Source: Craspedostauros australis
Lineage: Eukaryota > Bacillariophyta > Bacillariophyceae > Mastogloiales > Achnanthaceae
Assembly: GCA_026770025.1 (NCBI GenBank)
Contig: JAMXDE010000019.1
Coordinates: forward strand, 620,001 to 684,000
DNA length: 64,000 nucleotides
Direction of reading: 5' to 3'
The notes beneath the pieces were generated by a model. The model was not told where the DNA came from. It was given only the letters and a program-made list of their open reading frames with translations, and searched no databases. This document shows, one piece after another, positions 10,774 to 22,600 of the stretch. Every line of letters starts with the position of its first letter. Positions within the stretch are counted from its first letter, which is position 1. The translations under genes were made by a program, and so were the position numbers.

Positions 10774-11237
10774 ACTCGCTCCACACCTGTGTTGATCGAG
10801 TGAATACCCACTTCCTCTGCTTCAAGCATCCTCAGCTACCCCACGTGACGACGTGACACTCTCTGCCCAGTTCTCTGTGCAGACACACTCTTCTGTTCGG
10901 ACTCCACCGTTCAGCTCCACTCGGCTTCGGCCCTCGCGCGCTTACCACACTCCAGACATCACAGTCCAAGTGTGTACACTCTCTCTTTCCAAACTGCTTC
11001 ACACGCCAATCCTCTCTTGAATCGAAACATCTCGTCACAGACGATTGATCAAGTGTGCTTTCCTGCTCTATTTCTTGAATCGTACCACAACATCGCCCAC
11101 GGCGATCTACGCGAGAAACCAGAAATAACAAAACAAACAAATACTCCGCCAACTACAACAAAACACAACACAAAACAAACAATCTACATCACATCACATC
11201 ACATCAACCATCACCCATCACCGAACGCTTTCCTACC

Positions 11238-14200
11238 ATGGCTACCAACCCCAACGTCACCGACATCAACGAGTACACCATACTCAACCACGTCTTGTCT
11301 GTCATTGGCATTCAGGCCCATTCTTGGCAACGTCGCGCTCTCAACGAGGCCGGCATCGCCAACGCAATGGATCTAATTCATCTCGATAAGCCTGCCCTCT
11401 TGGCAATCGAGGTGACCGACGACGACGACAACACATTCCGTCCCATGAATGTGCTTGTTGTCAACAAGATCCTCGCTTTGGTACGCTGGATCAATCTCCA
11501 ACCACGATTGACTCCCGATGAATGGATGAGTGTCGACATGTACGACATCTCGCACCCATCCGTCATCGGGGCCGCGGGTCCCCGGACCCCGGCCAGCTAC
11601 CGACCCCGAGGAGGTGTCGGCATTGTTCCTCCCAGTTCTCGCACTCGCCGTACTGTGGATGACGATGAGGACATCGAATCTGTGTCCCCTCCTGATCGGA
11701 CCAGATTTGCTACTCCGGTGACCGAACCTTCGGCACACGTTGCACCCGCGGAAACTCCAATCGCTGGTGCCCCTGTGCCAAGTGTTGCATTCGCTCCGTC
11801 GAGCGCTCTCCCAGAGTCGTTCACCAAGGAGTTCAGCCGTGGTGTCAAGCGTGAGGCCCTCGCATTCCCCACCCTGAAGGACGACAAGCGTTTCCTTTCG
11901 TTCCGGCGCCAATTCGAAGCGATCGCGTATACTCATGGACTTGAGTATCACATTGATCCTTCGTGGGAGCCGGGTCCATCGGACATGTTGTTCTACAACA
12001 TGCAGAACAGGTACCTCTACTCTGTTCTGAGCCTCCATATCAAGACTTCGCGTGGCGACCAGCTCCTTCGCAAGCACCAAGCAAGCAAGGACGGTCGAGC
12101 TGTCTATCAGAGTCTCATCGAGACTTACACCAATGGTGTCAACGGTGAGAGCGCGGCAATGGCACTTCGTGCTCGCATTGCCTCCTTCACCTTGGATAAC
12201 AGCTGGAAGAAGAACCGTGAGAACTTCGTGGACACCTGGCAGGGAATCATCTCTGATATCGAAGATATGGAAGATGACGCTCTGCCGGACAACACGAAGA
12301 AGACGTGGCTGCATAACTCGATTGCTCCGGACAAGGATCTCCTCAATGCTCTCACGAGCACATCCTACGTCCGTGACGAGATGCTCGCGGCCATGCCCTC
12401 CGGTTTCGAGATCAAGGCGGCTGGATTCGATCACCATCTCAATTCGGTTCGGATCCATGCTCAGCGCCTCGATTCCTCTCATCCTCGTCAGGTTCAGAAG
12501 CGTAATGTCAACAACGCTACGACCGGCAAGGGAAAGGGTGGTTCTTCGGGCAAGTCTCCTGCCAAAGGCAATGGCAAGACTTACACCAACGACGAGCGTA
12601 CCCGCATTCCGAATGAGGAGTGGGCAACGATGTCTTGGGCCCAGAAGAAGGACTACATGCACAACAACTCATCCCGTGGTGCTGGCAAGGGAGACACTTC
12701 ACGTGCTGCCAATAAAGCCAAGTCCTCTGGGAACTCTTCGTCAGACACGGTACCAGGGTCCTCCACGCCGTCAGGTTCCGGGGGCACTGCGGAACCCAAG
12801 GGCGGGTCCCCGGGATCCGCCATCAACCGCATGCTCGCCCAGGCGCGTCAGTCCAGTCAATCGACTTCTGACTTCGTCGATTCTGAGGGCGGGGCGTGGA
12901 GACGTGTCAACTCTACCGTGGTCCGATACAACTTCGAGACCTCGGTGGCGGCAAAGACGGGTGCACTCGTCGACAGTGGCGCCAATGGCGGTCTCGCTGG
13001 CGACGACGTTCTGGTTCTATGCAAGACAGGTACCACGGCAGACGTGAGTGGCATTGGTGATTCCACCATTGCAAGTCTGGATATTGGTACGGTCGCGGCC
13101 CTGCTTCATACGAGCAGTGGCCCGATCATCGCCAAGTTCCACCAGTACGCTCTATACGGGAAGGGCAAGTCCATCCATTCTACCAACCAACTCTCAGCGT
13201 TTGGTATGGATGTGAATGAACGCCCACGTGGACTCCCTGGCGGTCGACAAACTGTCGTCACGCCTGAGGGGCACGTCATCCCGCTGTCTATCCGTGCTGG
13301 CCTGTCCTACATGGACATGCGCCCACCGACCCCTGCTGAGATGGATCAGTACCCTCATGTGGACTTCACGTCCGATGACGTCTGGGACCCTTCCGTCCTC
13401 GATCAGGAGTTCGGTCTTGATGATGTCCGCGCTATCGCGGACGATGATGATGATGGTTCCGCGCTCGCCGACCTCGATCGCCTGCATGTATATGCGGCAT
13501 CGACGGATGAGGCCCGCGGGACAGTACCGCATTCCGGGTCCGCTGGCAATTCCGGTTCCGTTCGTGTTCGCAACTCGCCCATCGACTATGAGGCACTGCG
13601 TCCACACTTCGGCTGGATCCCTGCTCGTCGGATCAAGGACACTCTCGGTTGCACTTCCCAGTGGTACCGCACTTCGGAACGATTCGCGATGCGCAAGCAT
13701 TTTCGCACTCGTTTCCCGGCGGCCAACGTCGATCGTCTACACGAGACGGTCGCGATGGACACTTTCTTCTCTGATACGCCCGCTCATGATGACGGTGTCC
13801 CTGGCCATGGTGGTTGCACCATGATCCAGGTGTTCGTTGCGCTCGACTCTCGGTACACATCGGGATTCCCGATGGCGTCCGAGCGGCAGGTCGCGGACTC
13901 CTTGCTCGACTTCATTCGTCGGCATGGAGCGCCTGACCTACTAATGTCGGACAACGCGAAATCAGAGGTGGGATTCAAAGTGCAAGACATCCTGCGTCAA
14001 TACGCAATCAAGGATCACCAGAGTGAACCGGAGCACCAACACCAGAACGGGGCCGAACGTCGCATACAGGACATCAAACGTACTGTCAACGGCGTCATGG
14101 ATCGCACGGGTACCCCGTCGCGGTTCTGGCTCATCTGCACGTTGTATGTCATTGATTTGTTCAATCACATCGCGCAGCGCACGTGTGGTAATGTGACCCC

Positions 14201-16883
14201 GTCACAGGCTGCCTTCGGGCAGCGTCCGGATGTCAGCAAGTACCTTGCGTACTACTGGTGGCAACCGGTCTACTACCGTGTGGAACGTCCTGGCTTCCCA
14301 AGTGAGTCCAAGGAGCGCCGCGGCCGCTGGGCTGGTCCGTGTCTCCACAAGGGCGACGACCTCACATTCTGGGTGCTCGACGATGCAACACAACAACTCC
14401 TGCCTCGGTCTGCTATCCGCGCCGCCGATGATGCCTCTACTCGCAATTTGAGAGCCGACTATCCTTTTCCACTCGTGGGGGAGGATGCCAATTCTGCGAC
14501 TACTGTATCAGACAGCGATGACGGTGACTACACAGACAACACCATCCCCTCCGATGTTGAACCCATCGTTCACGCATTATCAGATGCTGTTTTGTTCTCA
14601 CATCAAGAGACAGAATCCAGCACAAGTGGAAAGGACGTCGTTTCTGTTCCAAAGTTCACTCCTGAAGAACTTCTGGGCAAGACAATTTTGTTCCACCACA
14701 ATGGACAAAACGTCCGGGCCGAAGTGATCCAAAAGATCAACGATTCAGACGCTGAGAACCATCAGCGTATCAAGATGCTCCTATCACTCAACGATGGGGA
14801 GCTTCACGAATTGATTTCGTATGTCGAACTTTCCGACGTCTTCGAGCGCCAAACCACAGATGGTGCTGCGGACAACCCGCAGGCAGAGAATCAATGGTCC
14901 TTCCAAGACATCGTGGATCACGAAGGTCCCCTCTCTCAGACATCCCCATCCTACAAGGGATCAAAGTACAATGTCACTGTGCTTTGGGATGACGGTTCCA
15001 AAACGTCCGAACCGTTATCTGTCATTGCGAAGGATGACCCGGTCTCTTGCGCTATTTATGCGCGAAAACACGATTTGCTTGGGGTTCCTGGGTGGAAGCG
15101 TTTCCGACAAATCGGTATTCGCCAAACCTCGATCGCTCGTGCAATCGCCACCAACAAGGCGAACCGCAGCAATACACCCGTATTCCAATTCGGCGTTCAG
15201 GTACCGCGCAACCACAAGGAAGCGATGATGCTTGACGCCAAGAATGGTAACACGCTGTGGGCTGATGCCGAGCGCAAGGAAATGGACCAGCTCACGAGCT
15301 ACGAGACCTTCAAGACCCTCGGATACCATGCCAAGGTACCCGATGGGTTCCAGAAGATTCGGTTGCAATGGGTATACGCCGTGAAGCACGATCTGCGTCA
15401 CAAGGCCAGATGCGTCGCTGGCGGCCACCTGACAGCGCCATGCAAAGACACAGCCTACGCTGGAGTCGTCAGCCTCCGTTCCCTCCGCCTCGCACTACTC
15501 GCTGGGGAGATGAACGGGCTTCAGACCATGGTCGGCGACATTGGCAACGCGTACTTGGAAGCCTACACCAAGGAACGTATCTGCTTTGTCGCTGGAGACG
15601 AGTTCGGAGACAAGGCCGGCCACACGATGCAAATCGTGAAGGCACTCTACGGCCTCCGCACTTCCGGCGCACGCTTCCACGAAGCGCTCGCGGACACACT
15701 CAGGGACCTGCAATTCTTCCAATGCAGATCTGACCCTGATGTGTGGATGCGCGACGGTGGTGACCATTGGGAGTACGTCTGCGTTTACGTGGACGACCTC
15801 ATGGCCACCATGAAGGACCCTCAAGCCTTCTTCGATACCCTCACTTCCGTCTATGGATACAAGCTGAAGGGTGTCGGACCCGTCAAATACCACCTCGGCG
15901 CAGACTTCGGTCGCGATAGCGATGGCACCATGAAAATGAGCCCGCAATCGTACATCAAGCGCATGCTCGGCAACTACGAGCGCATGTTCGGCTGTGCCCC
16001 CACGAAGGCCAGCTGCCCTCTCGACCATTCCGACAGCCCGGAACTCGACACTTCACCAGAGCTCTCTGAAATCGACAAACGCAAGTTCATGTCGCTGATC
16101 GGGGCTCTACAATGGTGCATCACCCTTGGACGGTTCGACATCTCTGTCGCTGTCATGACCCTCGCACGCTTCCGTGCCGCTCCTCGCAAAGGTCACCTCG
16201 AGCGCGCTCAACGCGTCTACGGGTACCTGCGCAAACATCCCGATGCCGCCATCCGGTTCCGTACCGGGGTTCCCGATCATGAAAAGAGTTTTGTGGTCCC
16301 CAAACACGACTGGCTCTACTCCGTGTACGGGAAAACACAGGAGGAAACCGACCCAGATGTGCCCACTCCGAAAGGCGCGATCGTCCGCACCACAACTTTC
16401 GTGGATGCCAACCTCCTCCACTGCAAGGTCACTGGCAGGTCCGCAACCGGCGTTCTCCATCTTGTTAACCAGACTCCCATCGAGTGGTTCAGCAAGCGCC
16501 AGGCTACTGTCGAGACCGCAACCTACGGATCTGAGTTCGTCGCCGCCAGGCAGGCTACCGAACAGATCATCTCTCTCCGTCTCGCTCTCCGCGAGATGGG
16601 CATTCCCATCGACGGTCCCAGCTGGATGTTTGGTGATAACCAAAGCGTCATCACCTCGTCCACTGTGCCCATGAGCATGCTGTCCAAGCGGCACAATGCT
16701 CTCGCCTACCACAGGGTCCGCTCCGCAGTTGCTGCCGGGGTACTCTACTTCGTCAAAATTCACGGCTCCCAAAATGTGGCCGACATCATGACCAAGTTCC
16801 TCCCATGGGCATCTTTCTGGCCCCTCGTCAAGCCCCTGCTCTTCTGGAAAGGATCCAGCGTCCCTCAAGGTCACGGTACCTGA
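11238..16883 (+). CDS. Copia A Gag-Pol polyprotein (plus copy)
   Basis: 1881 residues from an ATG in a good context (CTACCATGG). In order: Gag (about 150-420) without a CCHC knuckle, then a Ser/Gly/Lys-rich spacer. Protease has VDSGANGG near 578. The integrase core has Asp in AMDTFFS (near 840), Asp in LMSDNAKSE (near 905) and Glu in NGAERRI (near 939). A chromodomain-like segment lies near 1240-1290 (VTVLWDDGSKTSEPL, then PGWKRF). RT has the box CVYVDDL (near 1517), and RNase H begins near 1720 (TFVDANL) and ends with GSQNVADIMTK. No stop, no frameshift and no missing catalytic residue was found, so the copy looks competent. The usual HHCC finger of Copia integrase is not obvious. Confidence 0.95.
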   Translation: MATNPNVTDINEYTILNHVLSVIGIQAHSWQRRALNEAGIANAMDLIHLDKPALLAIEVTDDDDNTFRPMNVLVVNKILALVRWINLQPRLTPDEWMSVDMYDISHPSVIGAAGPRTPASYRPRGGVGIVPPSSRTRRTVDDDEDIESVSPPDRTRFATPVTEPSAHVAPAETPIAGAPVPSVAFAPSSALPESFTKEFSRGVKREALAFPTLKDDKRFLSFRRQFEAIAYTHGLEYHIDPSWEPGPSDMLFYNMQNRYLYSVLSLHIKTSRGDQLLRKHQASKDGRAVYQSLIETYTNGVNGESAAMALRARIASFTLDNSWKKNRENFVDTWQGIISDIEDMEDDALPDNTKKTWLHNSIAPDKDLLNALTSTSYVRDEMLAAMPSGFEIKAAGFDHHLNSVRIHAQRLDSSHPRQVQKRNVNNATTGKGKGGSSGKSPAKGNGKTYTNDERTRIPNEEWATMSWAQKKDYMHNNSSRGAGKGDTSRAANKAKSSGNSSSDTVPGSSTPSGSGGTAEPKGGSPGSAINRMLAQARQSSQSTSDFVDSEGGAWRRVNSTVVRYNFETSVAAKTGALVDSGANGGLAGDDVLVLCKTGTTADVSGIGDSTIASLDIGTVAALLHTSSGPIIAKFHQYALYGKGKSIHSTNQLSAFGMDVNERPRGLPGGRQTVVTPEGHVIPLSIRAGLSYMDMRPPTPAEMDQYPHVDFTSDDVWDPSVLDQEFGLDDVRAIADDDDDGSALADLDRLHVYAASTDEARGTVPHSGSAGNSGSVRVRNSPIDYEALRPHFGWIPARRIKDTLGCTSQWYRTSERFAMRKHFRTRFPAANVDRLHETVAMDTFFSDTPAHDDGVPGHGGCTMIQVFVALDSRYTSGFPMASERQVADSLLDFIRRHGAPDLLMSDNAKSEVGFKVQDILRQYAIKDHQSEPEHQHQNGAERRIQDIKRTVNGVMDRTGTPSRFWLICTLYVIDLFNHIAQRTCGNVTPSQAAFGQRPDVSKYLAYYWWQPVYYRVERPGFPSESKERRGRWAGPCLHKGDDLTFWVLDDATQQLLPRSAIRAADDASTRNLRADYPFPLVGEDANSATTVSDSDDGDYTDNTIPSDVEPIVHALSDAVLFSHQETESSTSGKDVVSVPKFTPEELLGKTILFHHNGQNVRAEVIQKINDSDAENHQRIKMLLSLNDGELHELISYVELSDVFERQTTDGAADNPQAENQWSFQDIVDHEGPLSQTSPSYKGSKYNVTVLWDDGSKTSEPLSVIAKDDPVSCAIYARKHDLLGVPGWKRFRQIGIRQTSIARAIATNKANRSNTPVFQFGVQVPRNHKEAMMLDAKNGNTLWADAERKEMDQLTSYETFKTLGYHAKVPDGFQKIRLQWVYAVKHDLRHKARCVAGGHLTAPCKDTAYAGVVSLRSLRLALLAGEMNGLQTMVGDIGNAYLEAYTKERICFVAGDEFGDKAGHTMQIVKALYGLRTSGARFHEALADTLRDLQFFQCRSDPDVWMRDGGDHWEYVCVYVDDLMATMKDPQAFFDTLTSVYGYKLKGVGPVKYHLGADFGRDSDGTMKMSPQSYIKRMLGNYERMFGCAPTKASCPLDHSDSPELDTSPELSEIDKRKFMSLIGALQWCITLGRFDISVAVMTLARFRAAPRKGHLERAQRVYGYLRKHPDAAIRFRTGVPDHEKSFVVPKHDWLYSVYGKTQEETDPDVPTPKGAIVRTTTFVDANLLHCKVTGRSATGVLHLVNQTPIEWFSKRQATVETATYGSEFVAARQATEQIISLRLALREMGIPIDGPSWMFGDNQSVITSSTVPMSMLSKRHNALAYHRVRSAVAAGVLYFVKIHGSQNVADIMTKFLPWASFWPLVKPLLFWKGSSVPQGHGT

Positions 16884-16916
16884 ACTGCTACCTACATCGA
16901 GACACACTTTGGGGAG

Positions 16917-17539
16917 TATTAGCTCAAACTAGTATTCCCATTAGTCGTGTTAAGATTTAGTCTAGTTAATCAAATGCCCGACTGCTCAGAATGTTTGAGC
17001 GGGATTGAAGCGTGACTCGATGTCGGTGGGATGGGGTCCCACGGGGTCTCTCCCCACGAATCGTGCTCTACTTATGACGATGTCATGTGTCCGCTGAATT
17101 TGGGTTTGGGCGATCATGACATCCCACGCCACTTATGGGCGTGACATGACCTGTCCTGGATGGACAAACGTACCAGACCGTTGAATGAACATCATTCCCC
17201 CAAATCGATCGGAAGAGAGTGAACAACAAACTCTCTCTCCGACCATCACGAAATTGATGTCTCCTCTCTCGAATGGCAACATTGGCACCGCAATGATTGC
17301 ACGTGGGAGACTCAACGCTCCACTATGTTACTACTAATAGAGATGATGCAGATCCAACTACAATGGATGCTGCTCATCAACTGCTCACAATCCTTTTGAA
17401 AGTCTCATTTGGATTCGTTACAGCTTTTAAAGACTAAGACACACACTCACACACAAACTCACCAACCTACTGCACTACCACGGATTGATCACCCTTCGGC
17501 GTACAGTAAGTTACCCTCGTTTTCAATATCGTTCTATCA
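16917..17539 (+). repeat. 3' LTR of Copia A (plus copy)
   Basis: 623 bp, preceded by the purine-rich TTTGGGGAG, a likely polypurine tract. It has A at 17085 where the 5' LTR has G. Followed by CTACA. Confidence 0.95.
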
Positions 17540-17544
17540 CTACA

Positions 17545-19001
17545 AGTGCTTCCAGCTCTTTGCACACAGCGAGTCCAAATCCATCTGGACCAAGCCACTC
17601 CGACGAGAGGCGATGGCGCCAGGGGCGCTCACCGACTTCATCATGCAGGTCAGGGCACCTGATGTACTCATCTTGGACTACTCACAGGTCCAAGCTGTCA
17701 AGGAATGGAAGGCTGTGACAATGCGGTACATGATCGAGCACTCCTTCACTGCTTCCATGAATCAGAATCAAAACCAAGTGGAGCGGCCGATCGGCGACAT
17801 CAAGCGACATGCATACAAATTGCTTTGGGCAGCGTCCGTACCACTCACCTTCTGGTGCTACGCGGTACAACACGCCATCGATGTATGGAACTACATGGCA
17901 AAGGAGAGCATCCAATGGAAGAATCCCATTGAACTGCTCCACAGGAACACTCTGGACATCTCCATGTTCAGGTTTACGTTATTCAACAGGTCTGGTATTT
18001 CAAGCTGATGACAAAGTTTCCGCATCACCCATTCAAGCCTGGACACTTCTTGGGAATCGCATGGGACCATGGAGACCCTTTCACGTACAACATATGGTTG
18101 CAATGGGGCGACGACAAAACCAAAGGCACCGCCCTGGTACAGAACATTGTGGAACCGCGAATTGCAGAAGACGCAAGCGCTCCGCAAATCACTGACGAGG
18201 AAGTTCAGCGCATCGCACGCCTCGATCTCATACACACTACTACCAGAGACAACTTGGGGCAACGAGCGCGAACCAAGACAATGCTGGTGCAACTCGCTTG
18301 ACAGGTCCGTGAGGCCATTGACGCGAGTACTGTGCGGTTGGGGGCGGCTGCTCGCATTCCTGAGGAGGAACCACTGGAGGTCAGGGGCGTCGTGGTCAAC
18401 GACAATGCTATTCCGCATGACAACTGATGGTTCGGTCAGCAGAACGTCATCATTGATGACAACAACAACCGCAACAGCGGGCCTACGAGCATGATATCCG
18501 ACGGCAAAGGGAAGACAAGCTCTCAACTGCAGACATCTAAAGAGAATCTGATGACTATGAAGCAGTGAGGATTCCAGATCCTCCCCAGCAGCGGATTCAG
18601 GGGCATATCGACACTCTGGCTGAGTGCGAGCATGATGAGATGTTCCAAATCAGATCACGAAAGACAACAAGAACGAACCAGCAATTACATCCATCGCAGG
18701 CCACTCATTCCAAGACTGACATCTCCATCTCAATGTGAAATGGGACAACAATGAAACTCAATAGTTCTGACACGATATCCTGAGGGCAGACCATCCCGAG
18801 CTCGTGGCGCGATACATCATCGCCAACGAGCCAAAACGACACGACAGGCACAATCGACAGGCACAATCGACAGTCAACAACAATACAAAACGGGCAAAGC
18901 ACGCTGTTCGCGCGATACACGGACGCCTGCGACGAATCGAGCGCACGCACATCTTCACAGTTGACAACAACGACAGCATCGCCATCCTGAGGCGCATACG
19001 A
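17545..19001 (+). pseudogene. Integrase remnant and linker of the old Copia element
   Basis: The frame at about 17545-18007 reads as a Copia integrase core. ILDYSQVQ stands where the second Asp block is expected, and NQNQNQVERPIGDIKR holds the catalytic Glu, matching HQHQNGAERRIQDIKR in Copia A. After one frame change the integrase C-terminal part follows at 18008-18301 (GHFLGIAWDHGDPFTYNI). The rest to 18996 is an Asp/Asn-rich linker broken by stops. The segment lies between the two Copia A copies and leads into the RT part at 26409. Confidence 0.75.
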
Positions 19002-19624
19002 TGATAGAACGATATTGAAAACGAGGGTAACTTACTGTACGCCGAAGGGTGATCAATCCGTGGTAGTGCAGTAGGTTGGTGAGTTTGTGTGTGAGTGTGT
19101 GTCTTAGTCTTTAAAAGCTGTAACGAATCCAAATGAGACTTTCAAAAGGATTGTGAGCAGTTGATGAGCAGCATCCATTGTAGTTGGATCTGCATCATCT
19201 CTATTAGTAGTAACATAGTGGAGCGTTGAGTCTCCCACGTGCAATCATTGCGGTGCCAATGTTGCCATTCGAGAGAGGAGACATCAATTTCGTGATGGTC
19301 GGAGAGAGAGTTTGTTGTTCACTCTCTTCCGATCGATTTGGGGGAATGATGTTCATTCAACGGTCTGGTACGTTTGTCCATCCAGGACAGGTCATGTCAC
19401 GCCCATAAGTGGCGTGGGATGTCATGATCGCCCAAACCCAAATTCAGCGGACACATGACATCGTCATAAGTAGAGCACGATTCGTGGGGAGAGACCCCGT
19501 GGGACCCCATCCCACCGACATCGAGTCACGCTTCAATCCCGCTCAAACATTCTGAGCAGTCGGGCATTTGATTAACTAGACTAAATCTTAACACGACTAA
19601 TGGGAATACTAGTTTGAGCTAATA
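19002..19624 (-). repeat. 3' LTR of Copia A (minus copy)
   Basis: 623 bp. T at 19456 corresponds to A at LTR position 169 on the coding strand, the same base as in the 3' LTR of the plus copy. Confidence 0.95.
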
Positions 19625-19657
19625 CTCCCCAAAGTGTGTCTCGATGTAGGTAGCAGT

Positions 19658-22600
19658 TCAGGTACCGTGACCTTGAGGGACGCTGGATCCTTTCCAGAAG
19701 AGCAGGGGCTTGACGAGGGGCCAGAAAGATGCCCATGGGAGGAACTTGGTCATGATGTCGGCCACATTTTGGGAGCCGTGAATTTTGACGAAGTAGAGTA
19801 CCCCGGCAGCAACTGCGGAGCGGACCCTGTGGTAGGCGAGAGCATTGTGCCGCTTGGACAGCATGCTCATGGGCACAGTGGACGAGGTGATGACGCTTTG
19901 GTTATCACCAAACATCCAGCTGGGACCGTCGATGGGAATGCCCATCTCGCGGAGAGCGAGACGGAGAGAGATGATCTGTTCGGTAGCCTGCCTGGCGGCG
20001 ACGAACTCAGATCCGTAGGTTGCGGTCTCGACAGTAGCCTGGCGCTTGCTGAACCACTCGATGGGAGTCTGGTTAACAAGATGGAGAACGCCGGTTGCGG
20101 ACCTGCCAGTGACCTTGCAGTGGAGGAGGTTGGCATCCACGAAAGTTGTGGTGCGGACGATCGCGCCTTTCGGAGTGGGCACATCTGGGTCGGTTTCCTC
20201 CTGTGTTTTCCCGTACACGGAGTAGAGCCAGTCGTGTTTGGGGACCACAAAACTCTTTTCATGATCGGGAACCCCGGTACGGAACCGGATGGCGGCATCG
20301 GGATGTTTGCGCAGGTACCCGTAGACGCGTTGAGCGCGCTCGAGGTGACCTTTGCGAGGAGCGGCACGGAAGCGTGCGAGGGTCATGACAGCGACAGAGA
20401 TGTCGAACCGTCCAAGGGTGATGCACCATTGTAGAGCCCCGATCAGCGACATGAACTTGCGTTTGTCGATTTCAGAGAGCTCTGGTGAAGTGTCGAGTTC
20501 CGGGCTGTCGGAATGGTCGAGAGGGCAGCTGGCCTTCGTGGGGGCACAGCCGAACATGCGCTCGTAGTTGCCGAGCATGCGCTTGATGTACGATTGCGGG
20601 CTCATTTTCATGGTGCCATCGCTATCGCGACCGAAGTCTGCGCCGAGGTGGTATTTGACGGGTCCGACACCCTTCAGCTTGTATCCATAGACGGAAGTGA
20701 GGGTATCGAAGAAGGCTTGAGGGTCCTTCATGGTGGCCATGAGGTCGTCCACGTAAACGCAGACGTACTCCCAATGGTCACCACCGTCGCGCATCCACAC
20801 ATCAGGGTCAGATCTGCATTGGAAGAATTGCAGGTCCCTGAGTGTGTCCGCGAGCGCTTCGTGGAAGCGTGCGCCGGAAGTGCGGAGGCCGTAGAGTGCC
20901 TTCACGATTTGCATCGTGTGGCCGGCCTTGTCTCCGAACTCGTCTCCAGCGACAAAGCAGATACGTTCCTTGGTGTAGGCTTCCAAGTACGCGTTGCCAA
21001 TGTCGCCGACCATGGTCTGAAGCCCGTTCATCTCCCCAGCGAGTAGTGCGAGGCGGAGGGAACGGAGGCTGACGACTCCAGCGTAGGCTGTGTCTTTGCA
21101 TGGCGCTGTCAGGTGGCCGCCAGCGACGCATCTGGCCTTGTGACGCAGATCGTGCTTCACGGCGTATACCCATTGCAACCGAATCTTCTGGAACCCATCG
21201 GGTACCTTGGCATGGTATCCGAGGGTCTTGAAGGTCTCGTAGCTCGTGAGCTGGTCCATTTCCTTGCGCTCGGCATCAGCCCACAGCGTGTTACCATTCT
21301 TGGCGTCAAGCATCATCGCTTCCTTGTGGTTGCGCGGTACCTGAACGCCGAATTGGAATACGGGTGTATTGCTGCGGTTCGCCTTGTTGGTGGCGATTGC
21401 ACGAGCGATCGAGGTTTGGCGAATACCGATTTGTCGGAAACGCTTCCACCCAGGAACCCCAAGCAAATCGTGTTTTCGCGCATAAATAGCGCAAGAGACC
21501 GGGTCATCCTTCGCAATGACAGATAACGGTTCGGACGTTTTGGAACCGTCATCCCAAAGCACAGTGACATTGTACTTTGATCCCTTGTAGGATGGGGATG
21601 TCTGAGAGAGGGGACCTTCGTGATCCACGATGTCTTGGAAGGACCATTGATTCTCTGCCTGCGGGTTGTCCGCAGCACCATCTGTGGTTTGGCGCTCGAA
21701 GACGTCGGAAAGTTCGACATACGAAATCAATTCGTGAAGCTCCCCATCGTTGAGTGATAGGAGCATCTTGATACGCTGATGGTTCTCAGCGTCTGAATCG
21801 TTGATCTTTTGGATCACTTCGGCCCGGACGTTTTGTCCATTGTGGTGGAACAAAATTGTCTTGCCCAGAAGTTCTTCAGGAGTGAACTTTGGAACAGAAA
21901 CGACGTCCTTTCCACTTGTGCTGGATTCTGTCTCTTGATGTGAGAACAAAACAGCATCTGATAATGCGTGAACGATGGGTTCAACATCGGAGGGGATGGT
22001 GTTGTCTGTGTAGTCACCGTCATCGCTGTCTGATACAGTAGTCGCAGAATTGGCATCCTCCCCCACGAGTGGAAAAGGATAGTCGGCTCTCAAATTGCGA
22101 GTAGAGGCATCATCGGCGGCGCGGATAGCAGACCGAGGCAGGAGTTGTTGTGTTGCATCGTCGAGCACCCAGAATGTGAGGTCGTCGCCCTTGTGGAGAC
22201 ACGGACCAGCCCAGCGGCCGCGGCGCTCCTTGGACTCACTTGGGAAGCCAGGACGTTCCACACGGTAGTAGACCGGTTGCCACCAGTAGTACGCAAGGTA
22301 CTTGCTGACATCCGGACGCTGCCCGAAGGCAGCCTGTGACGGGGTCACATTACCACACGTGCGCTGCGCGATGTGATTGAACAAATCAATGACATACAAC
22401 GTGCAGATGAGCCAGAACCGCGACGGGGTACCCGTGCGATCCATGACGCCGTTGACAGTACGTTTGATGTCCTGTATGCGACGTTCGGCCCCGTTCTGGT
22501 GTTGGTGCTCCGGTTCACTCTGGTGATCCTTGATTGCGTATTGACGCAGGATGTCTTGCACTTTGAATCCCACCTCTGATTTCGCGTTGTCCGACATTAG

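Larger units (their letters stand above)
10138..17539 (+). mobile_element. Copia A, plus-strand copy
   Basis: 7402 bp with 623-bp LTRs and the target duplication CTACA at 10133-10137 and 17540-17544. A single 1881-codon gag-pol frame is intact. The LTRs begin TATTAG and end ATCA, so the left terminus is TA and not the usual TG. The two LTRs differ only at position 169 as far as I can see. The element sits between the protease and integrase remnants of the old Copia. The domain order, the lack of a zinc knuckle and the RT sequence resemble the CoDi elements known from diatoms. Confidence 0.95.

Noticed and set aside
11373-12662. 429-codon frame on the opposite strand of Copia A gag (and its mirror at 23879-25168)
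   Set aside because: It lies fully antisense to an intact gag-pol frame, recurs only because the element is duplicated, and shows no domain. It is a codon-bias shadow.
12052-13047. 331-codon frame overlapping Copia A gag in another frame
   Set aside because: Arg/Ser/Pro-rich shadow of the real frame, with no conserved motif.
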